Positions 1 through 12,261 of a DNA stretch of 64,000 bases are shown here, one piece after another; position 1 is the first letter of the stretch, and each line of letters opens with the position of its first letter. The notes beneath the pieces are model-generated. The model was not told where the DNA came from, searched no databases, and saw nothing but the letters and a program-made list of their open reading frames with translations. The position numbers were made by a program, and so were the translations under genes. Origin of the DNA: Macrotis lagotis (lineage: Eukaryota > Chordata > Mammalia > Peramelemorphia > Peramelidae); contig NC_133658.1 in the NCBI RefSeq assembly GCF_037893015.1, positions 280,947,221 to 281,011,220 on the forward strand, given 5' to 3'.

Positions 1-589
1 CTATTTGATTTCTATTTTAAAATGATTTTTCACATACAGAACTTTGTGTCATTGAACCTATTAAAAACTTCCACACTATCCTTTCCCCTCCCACCCCGAC
101 TTGTGATTTCATCATTGGTGCTACTGGCGAGAAATTTCCTCTTCCCATGAAGATCAAGATCTTTTCTTTAATAAATAGTTTTTTAAAACTGTGAGTGTAA
201 ATAGACAGGAGCAATACCCTTGTGAGAAATCAGAAAAGACAAACCGAAAGGATTTATATAGCCATGAAGTCTCTCCAGGAAATTGATGGTAAGAGAAGAG
301 GATCCATTGAAGGAAGTAATGGACCAGTTAGAAGCCAAGGTAAAACAAAGGAATTCTTATATGGAAGAATAAACTCAGACCTTGCCCTTCTTGGTACTGA
401 GTTACAACACTCTGCAGGTCAGGAAGACTGATTTTCCAGGAACCTTAAATAGACATTTATGGGGGGTGGGGGGAGGGCAAGGTGGGACTGAGGAGGAGAG
501 GGGATTAACCAGGTAAAGACGATAAGTCTAAGAATATATGTCCATGAGAAGTGGGATTTATTAGAGTGGCCCAGAGATAATAACAGGGA
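1..589. other. No gene recognised
   Basis: No repeat family or coding exon is clear. A G-rich stretch (463-500) could form a quadruplex. The 69-codon frame at 222-431 has no recognisable motif. Confidence 0.4.
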
Positions 590-812
590 AATCACCAGTA
601 TTAGGGGGCACTGGAAAAGGTTTCTTGCAGAAAGTAGAATTTTAGATGGGATTTAAATTTAAGCCAGGGAAGCCAGGAGGAAGAGATTAAGAAGGAAAGA
701 ATTAAAGGCACTGGGGAGCAGTTAGTGAAAATGCCAGAGTCCAGAGATTATTTTGTGTAAGAAGAACAAGGAGTCCTGGGTCACTATGAATGATGAAATG
801 TGCATGGGATTA
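590..812 (-). mobile_element. L2 LINE remnant, antisense (left part)
   Basis: The 'ggaaaaggtttcttgcag..gtag' then 'gccagggaagccaggagg' text is typical of antisense L2-group LINEs in marsupials. It continues at 1061 after a SINE. Confidence 0.6.
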
Positions 813-1060
813 GCCAGATGATGCAGTGGTTAGAGTGCTGAACCTAGAGTCATGAAGATGTCTCTTCCTTGGTTCAAATCTGGTCTCAGACTAGTTGTAT
901 CAGTGTATCAATGGAGTCAATAATTTAAACCTGTTTGTCTCAGTTTCCTCTTCTATAAAATGTGCTAGAGAAGCAAATGGAAAACCGCTCCAGTATCTTT
1001 GCCAAAAATAACCCCAAACCCATGAAAAGTCAGACATGACTAAAGTGACTAAAAAGCAAA
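813..1060 (+). mobile_element. tRNA-headed SINE with RTE-like tail
   Basis: The head 'gatgcagtggttagagtgctg' and body match the marsupial SINE. The 3' part 'ggaaaaccgctccagtatc' followed by 'gtcagacatgactaaagtgac' is the RTE/BovB-type tail, unlike the A-rich tails elsewhere in the window. Inserted into an L2 remnant. Confidence 0.75.
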
Positions 1061-1560
1061 AAATACATGCACATGGGTAAGGGAGGAATAGGCCAGGTTA
1101 TGAAGGGCTTTGAATGCCAGAGTATTTTTTAATTTAATTCTGGAAGTGACAGGGAATCACTGGGGTTTATTGAGTAAGGAGGTGACATGATCTTACCTGC
1201 ACTTTAGGAAAATCATTTTAGTGACTGAATGGAGGATAGATTGGGGTAGAGAGAGACTTGTTGTAGGTAAATTCACCAGCAGACTATTTCAGTAGTTCAG
1301 GAATAAGGTGATGGGGGCCTGAACCATTGAGGTGGTAGAGTCAGAGGAGAGAAGGGGCCATATATATGAGAGATATCGTGAAGGTAGAATCTAAAATCTC
1401 AGCAATAGATTGTATATGGATAGAGGGGAAAGAAGGAATAAGTAATCAAGGATGACACCTTGGATGTGAACCTGGAAGATTGGGAGAATGGTAAGGCCTT
1501 CAGAGGTAATAGAGAAGTTAATAAGAGAGAAAAGTTAGGTATATGTGAAGAGTTATGATA
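1061..1560 (-). mobile_element. L2 LINE remnant, antisense (right part)
   Basis: Contains 'ggccaggttatgaagggctt' then 'tgaatgcc', and 'gaggtgacatgatc'; same family as 38575-39545 and 60080-62055. Interrupted by the SINE at 813-1060. Confidence 0.7.
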
Positions 1561-2077
1561 TAATTTCCCATTTAAATTTTAACCAGTGAAATAAAATTCA
1601 TAATTTATGGTTAAATTATATTTTTAAAAAGTCAGATATCAGAAACACAAACACATTATTTTCCTACTTACAACCTTTCAATCATTAACAAGAATTTTGT
1701 AGACCATCTTGTGATTTACTTTGTGAATGGTACCAAGACAGATCTCTTCAGAATTAACAATAAAGTTGTGATGCTGCTCCTTCTCATTTTTCATGGATTA
1801 CAAGCTCTATCTTTGTAAATCAATATATCAATTGTTCAAGCTACTTCCAACAATGGAAGAAATATCTATTATCTATCAAGTCACTGAATGATCTTTTGTC
1901 TTGGATAGGTTTTTTTTTTCAAATTCTTGAGGCATTATTATCTTTTTCAGTCTTTTTATACAGAATGCAGTATCATACCATGCAGGCTTTCAAGGATTTC
2001 ACCACTTCCAATATTAGAAATCATCAACAACCTCTGAACTATACACTTCTATGATCAGTCTTTTAGTTGTTTTATGA

Positions 2078-2219
2078 TTTTTTTTTCAGTTTTTACAAGG
2101 CAATGGGTTAAATGACTTGCCCAAGGTCATACATCTAGTAGGCATCAAGTGTCTGAGGTTGGATTTGAACTCCTGACTCCAAGGTCAGTACTTTATTCAC
2201 TGTGTCACCTAGCTGCCTA
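2078..2219 (-). mobile_element. WSINE/MAR-type SINE
   Basis: Antisense copy: T-rich tail, 'acaaggcaatgggtt', the reversed B-box region 'ggatttgaactcctgactcc' and the terminal 'cacctagctgcc' head. Diverged, so older. Confidence 0.85.
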
Positions 2220-2719
2220 AGACATTTTCAAGTATTTTGTAAGATTAAGATCTATCATTACAAGAAAAGTCAATTAATATAAATATTTTAAATAGGTATA
2301 TACAATGATGAGATTCACATAAATTAACTTTTTTTTGGTGAACTCAACATAAAATTAGGTATCAGTTCTGCTGAACAAGTGCGAACCAGCTGAATCCTAT
2401 TACTAGGTATATATCACACTGACACAAAAATACTTTTGATGCCTACGCATTTTCATGAATATTGAGACCCTCATCCTGGGTGAGTTGTAGTCCCCTGGCT
2501 GTTGCCAGATACATCTAAAAAGCGAGTAGGTATGAACCTACTCCAGCATTAGCCTTGTCATTTCCTCCTTTTTCCATGTTTTGGTATTCTAATCTTTGTA
2601 TTGCCTTGCCCATGAAAAGTGTTCTTATCTTCACAGCAACTTTTTCTTTGTTTATTGGTCTTTTCACTGTCCTTCCAACTCCAAAAGTTAATGCTACAAT
2701 TCAAAGGAATTAAATCCTA

Positions 2720-3480
2720 TAAAATTTAGAATTTCAGAATTAGAAAAAAGCTCAAGAGTCAGAAAGTCTAGTGCACATCTGAGTAGGAATCTCTTCCATA
2801 ATATTCCCAACTAGTGGTCACTCACCTTCCACTGATCAATTACATGTCATTATTAAATATTATTATCAAATGAGATAAATCTGTAAAACATTTAGCATAG
2901 CTCTTGCCACATAGTAGCTGCCTAATAAACAAAAAGTAAGGTGCCCTTTTCCCTTTGCTCCACATTCTCATCTTTTCCATTTAATGACTGACAATAGTGT
3001 ACTCACTACTTTATGAAATAAGTTATCCCTGTTTTGAGATAGCTCTCCCTGCTAGGGATATTTCCCTAGCATCCTAGTATTAAGCCTGGCTTTTCCTTTT
3101 TGAAATGGAACTCTTGGCTTTGGGTTTTGTCCCTTGTGACCAAATAGAACAATTCCTTTTCTGAATAACTTCAGTCTTCCATATACTTGAAGACTGTTAT
3201 TAGAGCTGTTCAGAGTCTTCTGCAGGATAAACAGTCTCCAGTTCCTTCAACTAGTTCTCACAGAGCTTAATTTCCATTTCCCTCACTAGGTGTATCACTT
3301 TTTTCTGAATATACTTCAGCTTGACAATGTCTTTCCTAAATATGATTATAGTATTCCAGATGAGATTTGGAGGACAAAACAACATATTACTTCCTTTGTT
3401 CTGGATACTGGCCCTCCCTTAAAGCAGTCTAAAATATTTTGTTTTGGTTTTTTTTTTGGTTATCATGTCATACTATTGAC
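2720..3480 (-). mobile_element. CR1/L3-like LINE remnant
   Basis: Contains 'tacttgaagactgttattag', 'ctccagttccttcaact', 'cttcagcttgacaatgtctt' and 'attccagatgagatttgg', the antisense wording of mammalian L3/CR1 3' regions. No open frame survives. A MIR/L2-like 3' end piece lies at 2860-2935. Confidence 0.6.
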
Positions 3481-3779
3481 TTATTTCAAGCAGTCCAATA
3501 ACACTCCTGACCTTTTTCAGAGGAATAGTGTCTAGTCATGCTTCCCTTGTCTTGCTTCCCTATTGTACAGCTTATTTTTAGAATCAAATCTAAATTATTT
3601 AACCTCTATGCCTATTTCTTAGTCTGATCTGGACATAACACATTTATTTCCCAGAGTCATTCTCAGGATGAAATAGTATGTTGTATGTAATTAAAATGTT
3701 GACAGATGAATATAATTACAAAACACTTTTTATACAAATAAAGATAGGTTGAAATCATTAAAGAAATATTCATTGTTCA

Positions 3780-5480
3780 TAGGTAAGGAGAGCCAATAAA
3801 ATAAAAATGACAATTTTACTTAAACTAACCTACTTTTCAATGTCATACTAATTAAATTACTGAAAATTTATTTTATTGAACTAGAAAAAAGGTAACAAAA
3901 TTCATCAGGAAGAATAAAAGATCAAGAATATCAATGAAATTAATGAAAAAATATAAAGGAAGGAGGTTTAGCAATACCCCATCTTTTGTCACTGTTGTTT
4001 TGTCTTTTTGCAAGGCAAATAGGGTTAAGTGACCTGCCCAAACTAGGTAACTATTAAGTGTTTGAGGTCACATTTGAACTCAGGGCCTCCTGAATCCAGG
4101 GCCAGTGCTCTATCCACTGTGAAATCTAGCTGCCCCTGCAATACCACATCTTAAAACTATTTCATGAGGCAGTGATAATCAACACTATCTGGTAGTGACT
4201 AAGGAATAAAAAGGTAGATCAATGGAACAGAGTATGTTAAAAGTATTTAAATACAATATACAATAGTAAATTATCATAGTAATATATAATTGTGTTTGAT
4301 GAAATATAAAGATTTAAGTTTGGGGAATAAGAATGTATTATTTGGTAAAAATTGTTGGGAAAGTTGGAAAGCAGTCTGGCAGAAATTTAGGTATAGACCA
4401 ATATTTTATACCATTTACCAAGATAAAATGGATACAAGGGAGATGTCCTAAGTAATCTAGAAGAACCTGGAATATATTACCTATCAACTTATGGGTAGGA
4501 GAAGAATTTAGGGATAGAGAGCATTGTGAGCTTTAAAATGGAAAATTTTTATTATGTAAAATAAAAGTTTTTGTACAAATAAAACCAATGTAGCCAAGAT
4601 TAGAAGGAAAGCATAAAATTGAGGAAAAAATTTTATAGCATGTTTCTCAGATCTTATCTTATCTTATCTTATGTTAAATATATAGAAAATTTTGTAAAAT
4701 TTGCAAAAATATGAGTCATTCTCTAATTGACAAATGGTCAAAGAATATGAACAGGCAGTATTTAGCAGAAAATATCAAAGCTAACTTTGGTCATATAAAA
4801 ATGCTCTAAGTCATTATTGATTAGAGAAATGCAAATTAAAACATTGAGATCATCTTGTACCTACCAAATTGACTAAAATAATATAAAAGGAAAATGAAAA
4901 GTGTTGGAGGAGATATACAAAAATTGTAACACTAATATACCCTGTGAATAGATACAAATATTTTTTAGAGCAATCTGGAATTACATCCAAAGAATTATAA
5001 AATTGTGTATAACCTTTCACCCAGCAATAGCTCCATAGATCTATTTACCAAGGTGATCAAGGGGAAAAGGAAAAGAACCTATATGTTATACATATTTATA
5101 GCAGCTCTTTTTGTAGTGGCAATGAATTGGAAATTGAGGGGATGCCCATCAATTGGAAAATGACTAAACAAGTATGGTGTATGGGTGTGAGGAATTCTAC
5201 TATGCTATAAGAAATGACAAGCAGGTTGATTTTAGAAAAACATGGAAAGACTTGCATGAAATAATGAAGAGTAAAATGAAAATGAACAGAATTAAGAAAA
5301 TATTATACAAAGTAAAAGCAAAACTGTTTAAAGAATAACTGCAAATGACTAAGTTATTCTGAGTATTATAAATACTACAAAGGACCTCTGAAGGAAGATG
5401 CTATCTACCTCCAGAGAAAGAATTGATAAACAGAAATTTATATATATATATATATATACATATATATGTTAAATGGTAGC
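3780..5480 (+). mobile_element. Ancient L1, ORF2 C-terminal part and 3' region
   Basis: Decayed translation near 3860-3975 resembles the L1 motif FIELEK..GGLAIP. Around 4720-4850 it resembles the MNRQFS..MK..LNHY region before the Cys-rich C-terminus. Many stops. Split by an antisense SINE at 3986-4137. A (TA)n run at 5441-5466 marks the decayed end. Confidence 0.7.
3986..4137 (-). mobile_element. WSINE/MAR-type SINE inside L1
   Basis: Antisense copy from 'ttgcaaggcaaataggg' to 'tctagctgcccct'. TSD: gcaataccccatctt at 3971-3985, gcaataccacatctt at 4138-4152. Confidence 0.9.
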
Positions 5481-6232
5481 AAGGAAGAAAGACAGTTCAG
5501 AACTTAAAATGCAGCCAAAAGATAAATTTTAAAAAGAAAAAGGAAAAATGGAAAAACAAAATTATCATAAAAAAATTGACAGGGAATAGAATCAACTTTG
5601 GAAGACACTCTTCTATCTAACCAAAAAGCTGCCATTTAGGTGGTCTAAAAGAAAGTCCCATTTGTTAACTACAACTGGTACTGCTGGATTATTAAATATT
5701 ATTAAAGAAATGTTCACTACAAATTCTTACTATAACTGGAACAAAATTAAATGTTACCCACAGAGTCCTTGGAGAATTATATAGAAAAGAGAAGAATGTC
5801 TCATATTGGGGATGATTCTAAAATTCTCAGCAAACTCTTCATTAGCAACAAAAAAGTCTTCAATAAGACTAATTTTGGTGACTAAATTAATAAGATTCCC
5901 TTTATGATAGACTGAAATTAGATTTTGAAATTTGTTTAAAAGTCTTCTGCTACAAAAAAACACAAAACAATTCAATTAGTTTAGTCAGAAGAAATTCATT
6001 GTACTTTCATAATAATTTGGATAATGGTTAACAAAGGTACCAGGTCTAAAAGAAAAATGCATGTAAGTGACCTATCCAAGAAATATGTAGCTTAGTAGTA
6101 GCAGAGTTAGAATCCAGGCCTTGGGATTTCAAATTCAGTATCTTTTTTTGTTCTATAATACTATAAGATCTGATGATGTATTTTGTGATTTCTTTGTGTA
6201 GTATGGTGTAGTGTATGCATGAACATATTTAT
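5481..6232. other. No gene; weak MIR at 6060-6180
   Basis: Mostly AT-rich sequence without recognisable features. The stretch 6060-6180 reads like a decayed MIR ('gtgacctatccaagaaatat', 'gcagagttagaatccaggcc'). Confidence 0.4.
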
Positions 6233-6378
6233 GTGTGTGTGTGTGTGTGTGTGTGTGGGGTGTGTTTTATATATATATGTTTTTTGTGAGTGTATGAATG
6301 AGTGGTGTAGGTGTGTACTTTGTAGGGGTTGAGTGAGGGTGTTTTGTAAAAAAGTGGGGTGTGTGAGTGTGTGTGTGT

Positions 6379-6410
<32 letters not shown>

Positions 6411-6411
6411 A
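6233..6411. repeat. Compound (GT)n microsatellite
   Basis: Two GT runs (6233-6257 and about 6366-6411) separated by GT-rich degenerate sequence. The Thr-His repeat frames on the opposite strand come only from this and are not genes. Confidence 0.95.
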
Positions 6412-7171
6412 CGTGTATGTAGGCCAAAACTGAACTCTTGGTAGGCAGAGCCAAGATGGTGACAAGAGTGGATCGTGTCTTAGGTGCTCTCTCATAAATC
6501 TTCGAAACTAAGGACTTTAAATTTTCGAGAGACAGAAGCCACAGAGGGACCCAGTGAGGCAGTTCTCCTACTCAAGGTAACCTGGAAAAGAGAATAAAGG
6601 CTCTGCTCCCTGGGGTCGGAGGGGCGGCCTGCCAGAGGGGTGGCTTTCCCAGCCTCCCAGAGGCAGCCCCAGGGCGCTGGGAGCCACAGCTCACAGCAGC
6701 GAGGGAGTTTCCTGAGCTACATCCGGGGAGCACCAGGCAAAAATTGGGGGAACAGTGGGGGACCTCTACCAGAGCAAGCACAGTGAAGTCCAGCCCTCAG
6801 GGCACACAGCTAGCAGCAAGGCCAAAGCAGTCCAGATCCAGGAAACAGAAGCAGGCGAAGCCAGTAAGCAGGAGCCTCCAGGGCATGAGCCCATTGAACC
6901 TAGGGAGGGGAGTAAAGAGAGAGAGACTGCAGAGCTCTGTCCTCTGCCCCTGGAACAGGACTCTGGGGTTCTGACCACATTCATAACTTGATTGCAGTCT
7001 AGGCCCCCCATAGAACAGCAGCAGCCCCCTCCATCTCAGCCCCGTAGAAGAGGGGGGCGCTTAGGGTCATTCACAGACCAGGAGGGAGGACAGAGCCTCA
7101 CACACTGAGACCCTTGTGGGAGTGTCACAAAAGCTCAAGAAGCACCCCAAAACCAGGCTCAGGCTGGGAAA

Positions 7172-8165
7172 ATGATCAAGCAGAGAAACAAGAGGAACAC
7201 CATTGAGAAATACATTATCTATGGTCCCAAGAAGGATCAACATACTCAGTCTGAAGATGAGGAAACAAAAGCTCATGCATCTAAAGACTCCAAGAAAAAC
7301 AGAAATTGGGATCAGGCTATGACAGAGCTCAAAAAAGACTTTGAAAATCAATTGAGGGAGTTAGAAGAAAAACTGGGAAAAGAAAGGAGAGAGATGCAGG
7401 AAAAACACAAAAATGAAGTTAGCAGTCTAGTCAAGGAAATCCAAAAAATGCTGAAGAAAATAGCATGCTAAAAAAGAGCTTATGTCAAATGGATAAAACA
7501 GTTCAAAAAGTTATTGAGGAGAAAGACGATTTAAAAAGCAAAATTGGCCAGATGGAAAAAAGACATAAGAAAACTCTCTGAGGAAAACAAATCCTTCAGA
7601 AAAAGAATAGAACTCAGGGAGACTGATGAATTTATGAGAAATCAGGACTCATTACTTCAAAACCAAAAAAATGAAAAATTAGAAGAAAATGTGAAACATC
7701 TCATTGAAAAAAACAACTGATATGGAAAGCAGATTTAGGAAAGATAATTTAAAAATTATTGGAATACCTGAAAGTCATGATCAGGAAAAGAGCCTTGACA
7801 TCATTTTCAAAGAATTACTACAGGAAAATTGCCCTGATATTCTAGAAGCAGAGGGCAAAATAGAAATGGAGAGAATCCACTGATACCCCCCGAGAAAGAG
7901 ATCCCAAAAAACCAACCCCCAGGAATATTATAAGTTCCAGAACTCCCAAGTCAAAGAGAAAATATTACAAGCAGCCAGAAGGACACAATTCAAATATGGA
8001 GCTGCAGTCAGGATAACACAGAACTTAGCAGCAACTGCATTAAAAGCTAGTAGGGCTTGGAATATAATATACTGGAAGGCAAAAGAGCTTGGAATGCAAC
8101 CGAGAATCAGCTACCCAGCAAAAATGAATTGTCCTCTTCCAGGTAAAAAGATGGACTTTCAATGA
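7172..8165 (+). pseudogene. LINE ORF1 protein gene, frameshifted (copy A)
   Basis: Starts MIKQRNKRNTIEKY and ends KKMDFQ. The first 99 residues are open (7172-7471), rich in Lys/Glu and heptads (KELEE-type coiled coil). After small indels the rest is spread over frames. It includes the RRM core (NLKIIGIPESH on comparison with copy B) and the C-terminal domain (ARRTQFKYG..VRITQNLAAT). L1 ORF1 proteins are trimeric RNA-binding chaperones. Confidence 0.85.
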
Positions 8166-8769
8166 ACCAGAAGAATTTCAAATGTTCCTGCTGGAATGGC
8201 CAGAGCTGAACATAAGGTTTGATCTTCAGATACAGGGCTCAGGTGAAGCATAGAGATTGAAGGAGAAGGGGAAAATATGAGGGACTTAATGATGATGAAC
8301 TGCATATATTCCTGCACAGAAAAATGACATTGATGATACTCATATGAACCTTCTCTGTTAACAGAGCAGGTAGAAGGAGCTTTTATAGATGAAGCACAGG
8401 AGAAAGCTGAATTTGAAGATAAAATATGGTGTAAAAATGGAGTCAAGAGAAAAAAGGGAAATGTAATGGGAGAAAGAAAAAGGAGAGGGGGGGGAATAGG
8501 CCAAGATATTTCATATAATAAAATTTTTCTTTATTACAATGAGCTATTGCAATGATATGGAAGGGAGGAAGACAAGGGGGAATGAGGGAATCTTCACTCT
8601 CATCAGAGGTGGCTAGGAGAGGAAACAGCATATATACTCAATGGGGTATAGGCATCTGGAGTAAGAAGGCAAGGGGGGGGACACGGGGGAAGGGGGGGGG
8701 ATGTGAATGATGGAGGAAAGGATGGACCATGGGGGAAGGGTGGTCAGATATAACACATTTTCTTTTTTA

Positions 8770-8911
8770 CTTTCTGCAAGGGGCTGGGATTGGAAGGCCT
8801 GCCCAGGACCATAGGGCCAGGTGGATTCTGGGCCTAAGGGGTGGTAGGGGGGCTCAGGGCTTCTTGACCCCAGAGCCGGGGATCTGTCTGCTGCGCCACT
8901 CAGCGACCCTA
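8770..8911 (-). repeat. SINE-derived module 1 in copy A 3' region
   Basis: Antisense, GC-rich relative of the WSINE. It ends in 'ctgctgcgccactcagcgac', the reversed head. The equivalent lies at 11535-11680 in copy B. No private TSD, so it is part of the element. Confidence 0.75.
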
Positions 8912-9111
8912 CAGCAGAGTCAGAGTGAAAGGAGAGAGAAAATATAGTACATGGTAGTGGAGAAATACAAAAGGAGGGAGTTGCTATCAGCATTGGCAAC
9001 AGTGGAAAAATATGGAAGTAACTTTTGAGATGGACTTATCATAAAGAATGTGATCCACCCACAACAGAGTTGGTGGTGTTGGGACAAAGACTGAAGCACA
9101 TTTTTATTAGT

Positions 9112-9261
9112 ATTATTTTTTTTGGGGGGGTGCAGGGCAAATGGGGCTGGGTGGCCTGCCTGGGGCCATGCAGCAGGGTGATCGTGGGTGTCTGAGGCTG
9201 GATTTGGACCCGGGTGCTCCTGGCTCATGGGCTGATGCTCTGTCTGCCACCCAGCTACCCC
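9112..9261 (-). repeat. SINE-derived module 2 in copy A 3' region
   Basis: Antisense: 'tgcagggcaaatggggctgg' to 'ccacccagctacccc'. Equivalent at 11190-11335 in copy B. Confidence 0.75.
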
Positions 9262-9294
9262 TACTATTATTACTGTTTTATTTTATTTTGGGTC

Positions 9295-9457
9295 TTTTTT
9301 TTCTTTCTTTTTTTTTGTTTTTTGCAGGGCAGTGGGGTTTGGGTGGCTTGCATGTCACATGGCTGGGTGATTGTTGGGTGTATGGGGCCAGATATGGGCT
9401 CAGGTGCTCCTGGCTCCAGGGCTAGTGCTCTGTCCATTGCACCACCTGGCCATACCT
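9295..9457 (-). repeat. SINE-derived module 3 in copy A 3' region
   Basis: Antisense: T-rich run, 'tgcagggcagtggggtttgg', ending 'caccacctggccatacc'. Equivalent at 11004-11152 in copy B. Confidence 0.75.
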
Positions 9458-9662
9458 ACAATTATTACTATTTTTTTAATTTTAATTTTTTTCTCTCCCC
9501 TTTACTTTATCGCTCAAGCGAGTCTATATTTTTTTGGGGGTGGGGGTATTTTGTTTACTCTTAAACAAGAATATTTTATTAATGTATAAAAAACATTATT
9601 TGTACAAAATGAGAATAAATATTAAATATTAAAAATAAAAAAAAATAAAAAACTGAACTCTT

Positions 9663-10798
9663 CCCAGTTCTTCCATTTGACTTGGGTGACTCCAAATAGT
9701 AATGCTACTTTCTACCTATCTGAGATTCAGTTTCCTCACATATAAAATGAGGGTCTTGGACTGGATAAGATATTTACAGTACTTAACTTCTTCATGTTCC
9801 TCTGCCTTTTACCCTTACAATTCCCTACTTCAAATAGCCCTTCCAGAAAAAGAAAATCAAATTCTCAACTCCAAACTAAAGAATTAAATGGTCAGAATTG
9901 GAAAGGGAATGGATGTGAAGTATATACTTTTCATCCTAGGTCACAAGCTCATCTTTGTTTCCTTTCCTAGGGTGCTTGCCTTCCAACAATTAGCAAGGTC
10001 AGATAGATGTATGTTCCCTTTCTCATCTCTTGGCTTCCTTTGCTTTAAAACTAAGAGTTTATTTGATTCTGTTTCTTGTTGGAAGGTTTGTATAGATTAT
10101 TTAGGCTTCCTGGAGATGGTGAATTTTTTTAGAGAAGAAAAGTGGGAACAACAGTCAATGTGGGAAAGGAAACCAAGGCATAAGACCTTTCTCAGGTCTC
10201 TGAGGTTCCTTCCAGGTCTAGACTTATGATCCTGTGATCTTCTACATACTTTCTCATAATTCATAAAGACAAGATGGTCACAATCATTTGGGAAATTAAC
10301 TATCATAAAAATAATAGAATGGTAAGAAAACTCTTATCCCAATGTGGGTGGCCAATCAGGGCTGAACAGCAGTTGAAGGGTTCACACTTTCTTCTGTGCT
10401 ACTATCTAACATATGTCCATTAAGTCTTTCTCTGCACACATGGAAAAATGAAGTTTTTTAGCAGTTTGTTCTGGAGGAAAGTTTTACAAATCTAATAACT
10501 GTACCAACACACATTGCCTATTGTTCCCACTCCTTTTCTCTTAAAGACTCCCTTATCCAGGAAGTCTTTCTTCCTAAACCAGCTGTACCTGTCCACAGTT
10601 GCCCATCCCATCCACACTTCAAGATGATATCATTACTACTCTAACCTGGTTTTATGGATAAATTGTTTCATAATGTTTTTGTGTGATTTCCTGTGTTTAT
10701 GCTTTGTCCTCCCTACTTTTTTGCATAAGTGCACTCCAGAGTGGTATAGTCCTGATTCCTTTTATTTTCTCTGAACTCCAAGGTTCTTAACCTAAAGG
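9663..10798. other. Spacer between the inverted LINEs
   Basis: A decayed antisense MIR is visible at 9690-9790 ('cagtttcctcacatataaaa'). Open frames at 9702-10229 overlap that repeat and show no known protein. Nothing else is recognised. Confidence 0.4.
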
Positions 10799-11003
10799 CT
10801 ATGATTTGTTTTTTTTTTGTTTTTAAATTTATTTTTTATTCTCATTTTGTACAAATTTTTTTACATTAATAAAATATTCTTGTTTACAAGTAAACAAAAT
10901 ACCCCTCCCCCCCATGAATATAGATAGACTTGCTTGGACGAAAAAAGTAAAGGGGAGAGAAAAAAAATTAAAATTAAAAAAATAATATTAATAATTGTAG
11001 GTA

Positions 11004-11152
11004 TGGCCAGGTGGCGCAATGGATGAAGCACCAGCCCTGGAGCCATGAGCATCTGAATCCATATCCAGCCTCGTACACCCAACAATCACCCAGCCATGTG
11101 ACATGCTAGCCACCCGATCCCCACTGCCCTGCAAAAACCAAAAAGAAGGAAA
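11004..11152 (+). repeat. SINE-derived module 3 in copy B
   Basis: SINE head on the plus strand, 'ggccaggtggcgcaatgg', through 'ccctgcaaaaacc'. It is therefore antisense to its host LINE, as in copy A. Confidence 0.75.
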
Positions 11153-11189
11153 AAAAAAAGACCCAAAATAAAATAAAATAGTAATAATA

Positions 11190-11335
11190 GGGGTGGCTGG
11201 GTGGCAGACAGAGCATTGGCCCTTGAGCCAGGAGCACCTGGGTCCAATTCCGGCCCCAGACACCCAAAGATCACCCTGCTATGTGACCCCAGGCAGGCCA
11301 CCCAGCCCCACTTGCCCTGCACCCTCCCCCAAATA
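11190..11335 (+). repeat. SINE-derived module 2 in copy B
   Basis: 'ggggtggctgggtggcagac' head, B-box-like 'gggtccaattcc', ending 'ttgccctgcaccctccccc'. Matches module 2 of copy A. Confidence 0.75.
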
Positions 11336-11534
11336 ATAATAACGAAGAATGTGCTTCAGTCTTTGTTCCAAAACCAACACCTGTGACAGTGGATCACATT
11401 CTTTATAAGTCCATCACAAAAGTTACTTCCATATTTTTCCAATGTTGCCATTGCTGATCGCAACTCCCTCCTTTCTTATTTCTCCACTACCATGTACTAT
11501 ATTTTCTCTCTCCTTTCACTCTGACTCTGCTGTA

Positions 11535-11680
11535 GGGTCGATGAGTGGTGCAGCAGACAGATCCCTGGTCCTGGGGCCAAGAAGCCCTGAGCCCCCATAC
11601 CACCCCTTAGGCCCAGAATCCACCTGGCCCTATGGTCCTGGGCAGGCCTTCCAATCCCAGCCCCTTGCAGAAAGTAAAAA
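11535..11680 (+). repeat. SINE-derived module 1 in copy B
   Basis: 'gggtcgatgagtggtgcagc' head through 'ccagccccttgcagaaagta'. Matches module 1 of copy A. Confidence 0.75.
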
Positions 11681-12261
11681 AGAAAATGTGTTATATCTAA
11701 CCACTCTCCCCCCATGGTCCATCCTCTCCTCCTTTATTCACATCCCCACCCCTTCCCCCTGCTCCCCCCTCCTTCTTACTCCAGATGTCTATACCCTATT
11801 GAGTATATTTGCTGTTTCCTCTCCTAGCCATCTCTGATGAGAGCAAAGGTTCCCTCATTCCCCCTTGCCTCCCCCCTTCCATATCATTGCAATAGCTCAT
11901 TGTAATAAAAAAAAATCTTACTATGTGAAATATCTTGGACTATTCCCCCTCTCCTTTTTCTTTCTCCCATTCCATTTCTTTTTTTCTATTGACTCCATTT
12001 TTACACCATATTTTATCTTCAAATTCAGCTTTCTCCTGTGCTTCAACTATGAAAGCTCCCTCTACCTGCTCTATTAACTGAGATGGTTCATATGAATATT
12101 ATCAGTATCATTTTTCTATACATGCATCTCATCCTCATTAAGTCCCTCATATTTCCCCCCTCTCCTCCAATCTCCATGCTTCACCTGAGTTCTGTATCTG
12201 AAGATCAAACCTTCTGTTCAGCTCTGGCCATTCCAAAAGGAACATTTGAAATTCCCCTGGT

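Larger units (their letters stand above)
6440..9648 (+). mobile_element. ORF1-only LINE (HAL1-like), near full length, copy A
   Basis: Bounded by a perfect 14-base TSD (aaaactgaactctt at 6426-6439 and 9649-9662). It starts with 'ggtaggcagagccaagatgg', an L1-type 5' end. Order: GC-rich 5'UTR (6440-7171), decayed ORF1 (7172-8165), 3' region with three antisense SINE-derived modules, then an A-rich tail. There is no reverse transcriptase frame, so it must have been mobilised in trans, as for HAL1 elements. The minus-strand copy at 10814-14179 has the same order. Confidence 0.9.

Noticed and set aside
222..431. 69-codon frame near the window start
   Set aside because: No recognisable motif, no splice sites of convincing quality, and no repeat-independent support.
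6161..6495. Thr-His repeat reading frames on the minus strand
   Set aside because: They arise from the (GT)n microsatellite and have no other coding sign.
8613..8999. 128-codon frame on the minus strand, with a similar 131-codon frame at 11442-11837 on the plus strand
   Set aside because: Both are antisense to the 3' region of the two ORF1-only LINEs and run through SINE module 1. The similarity comes from the repeat, not from a conserved gene.
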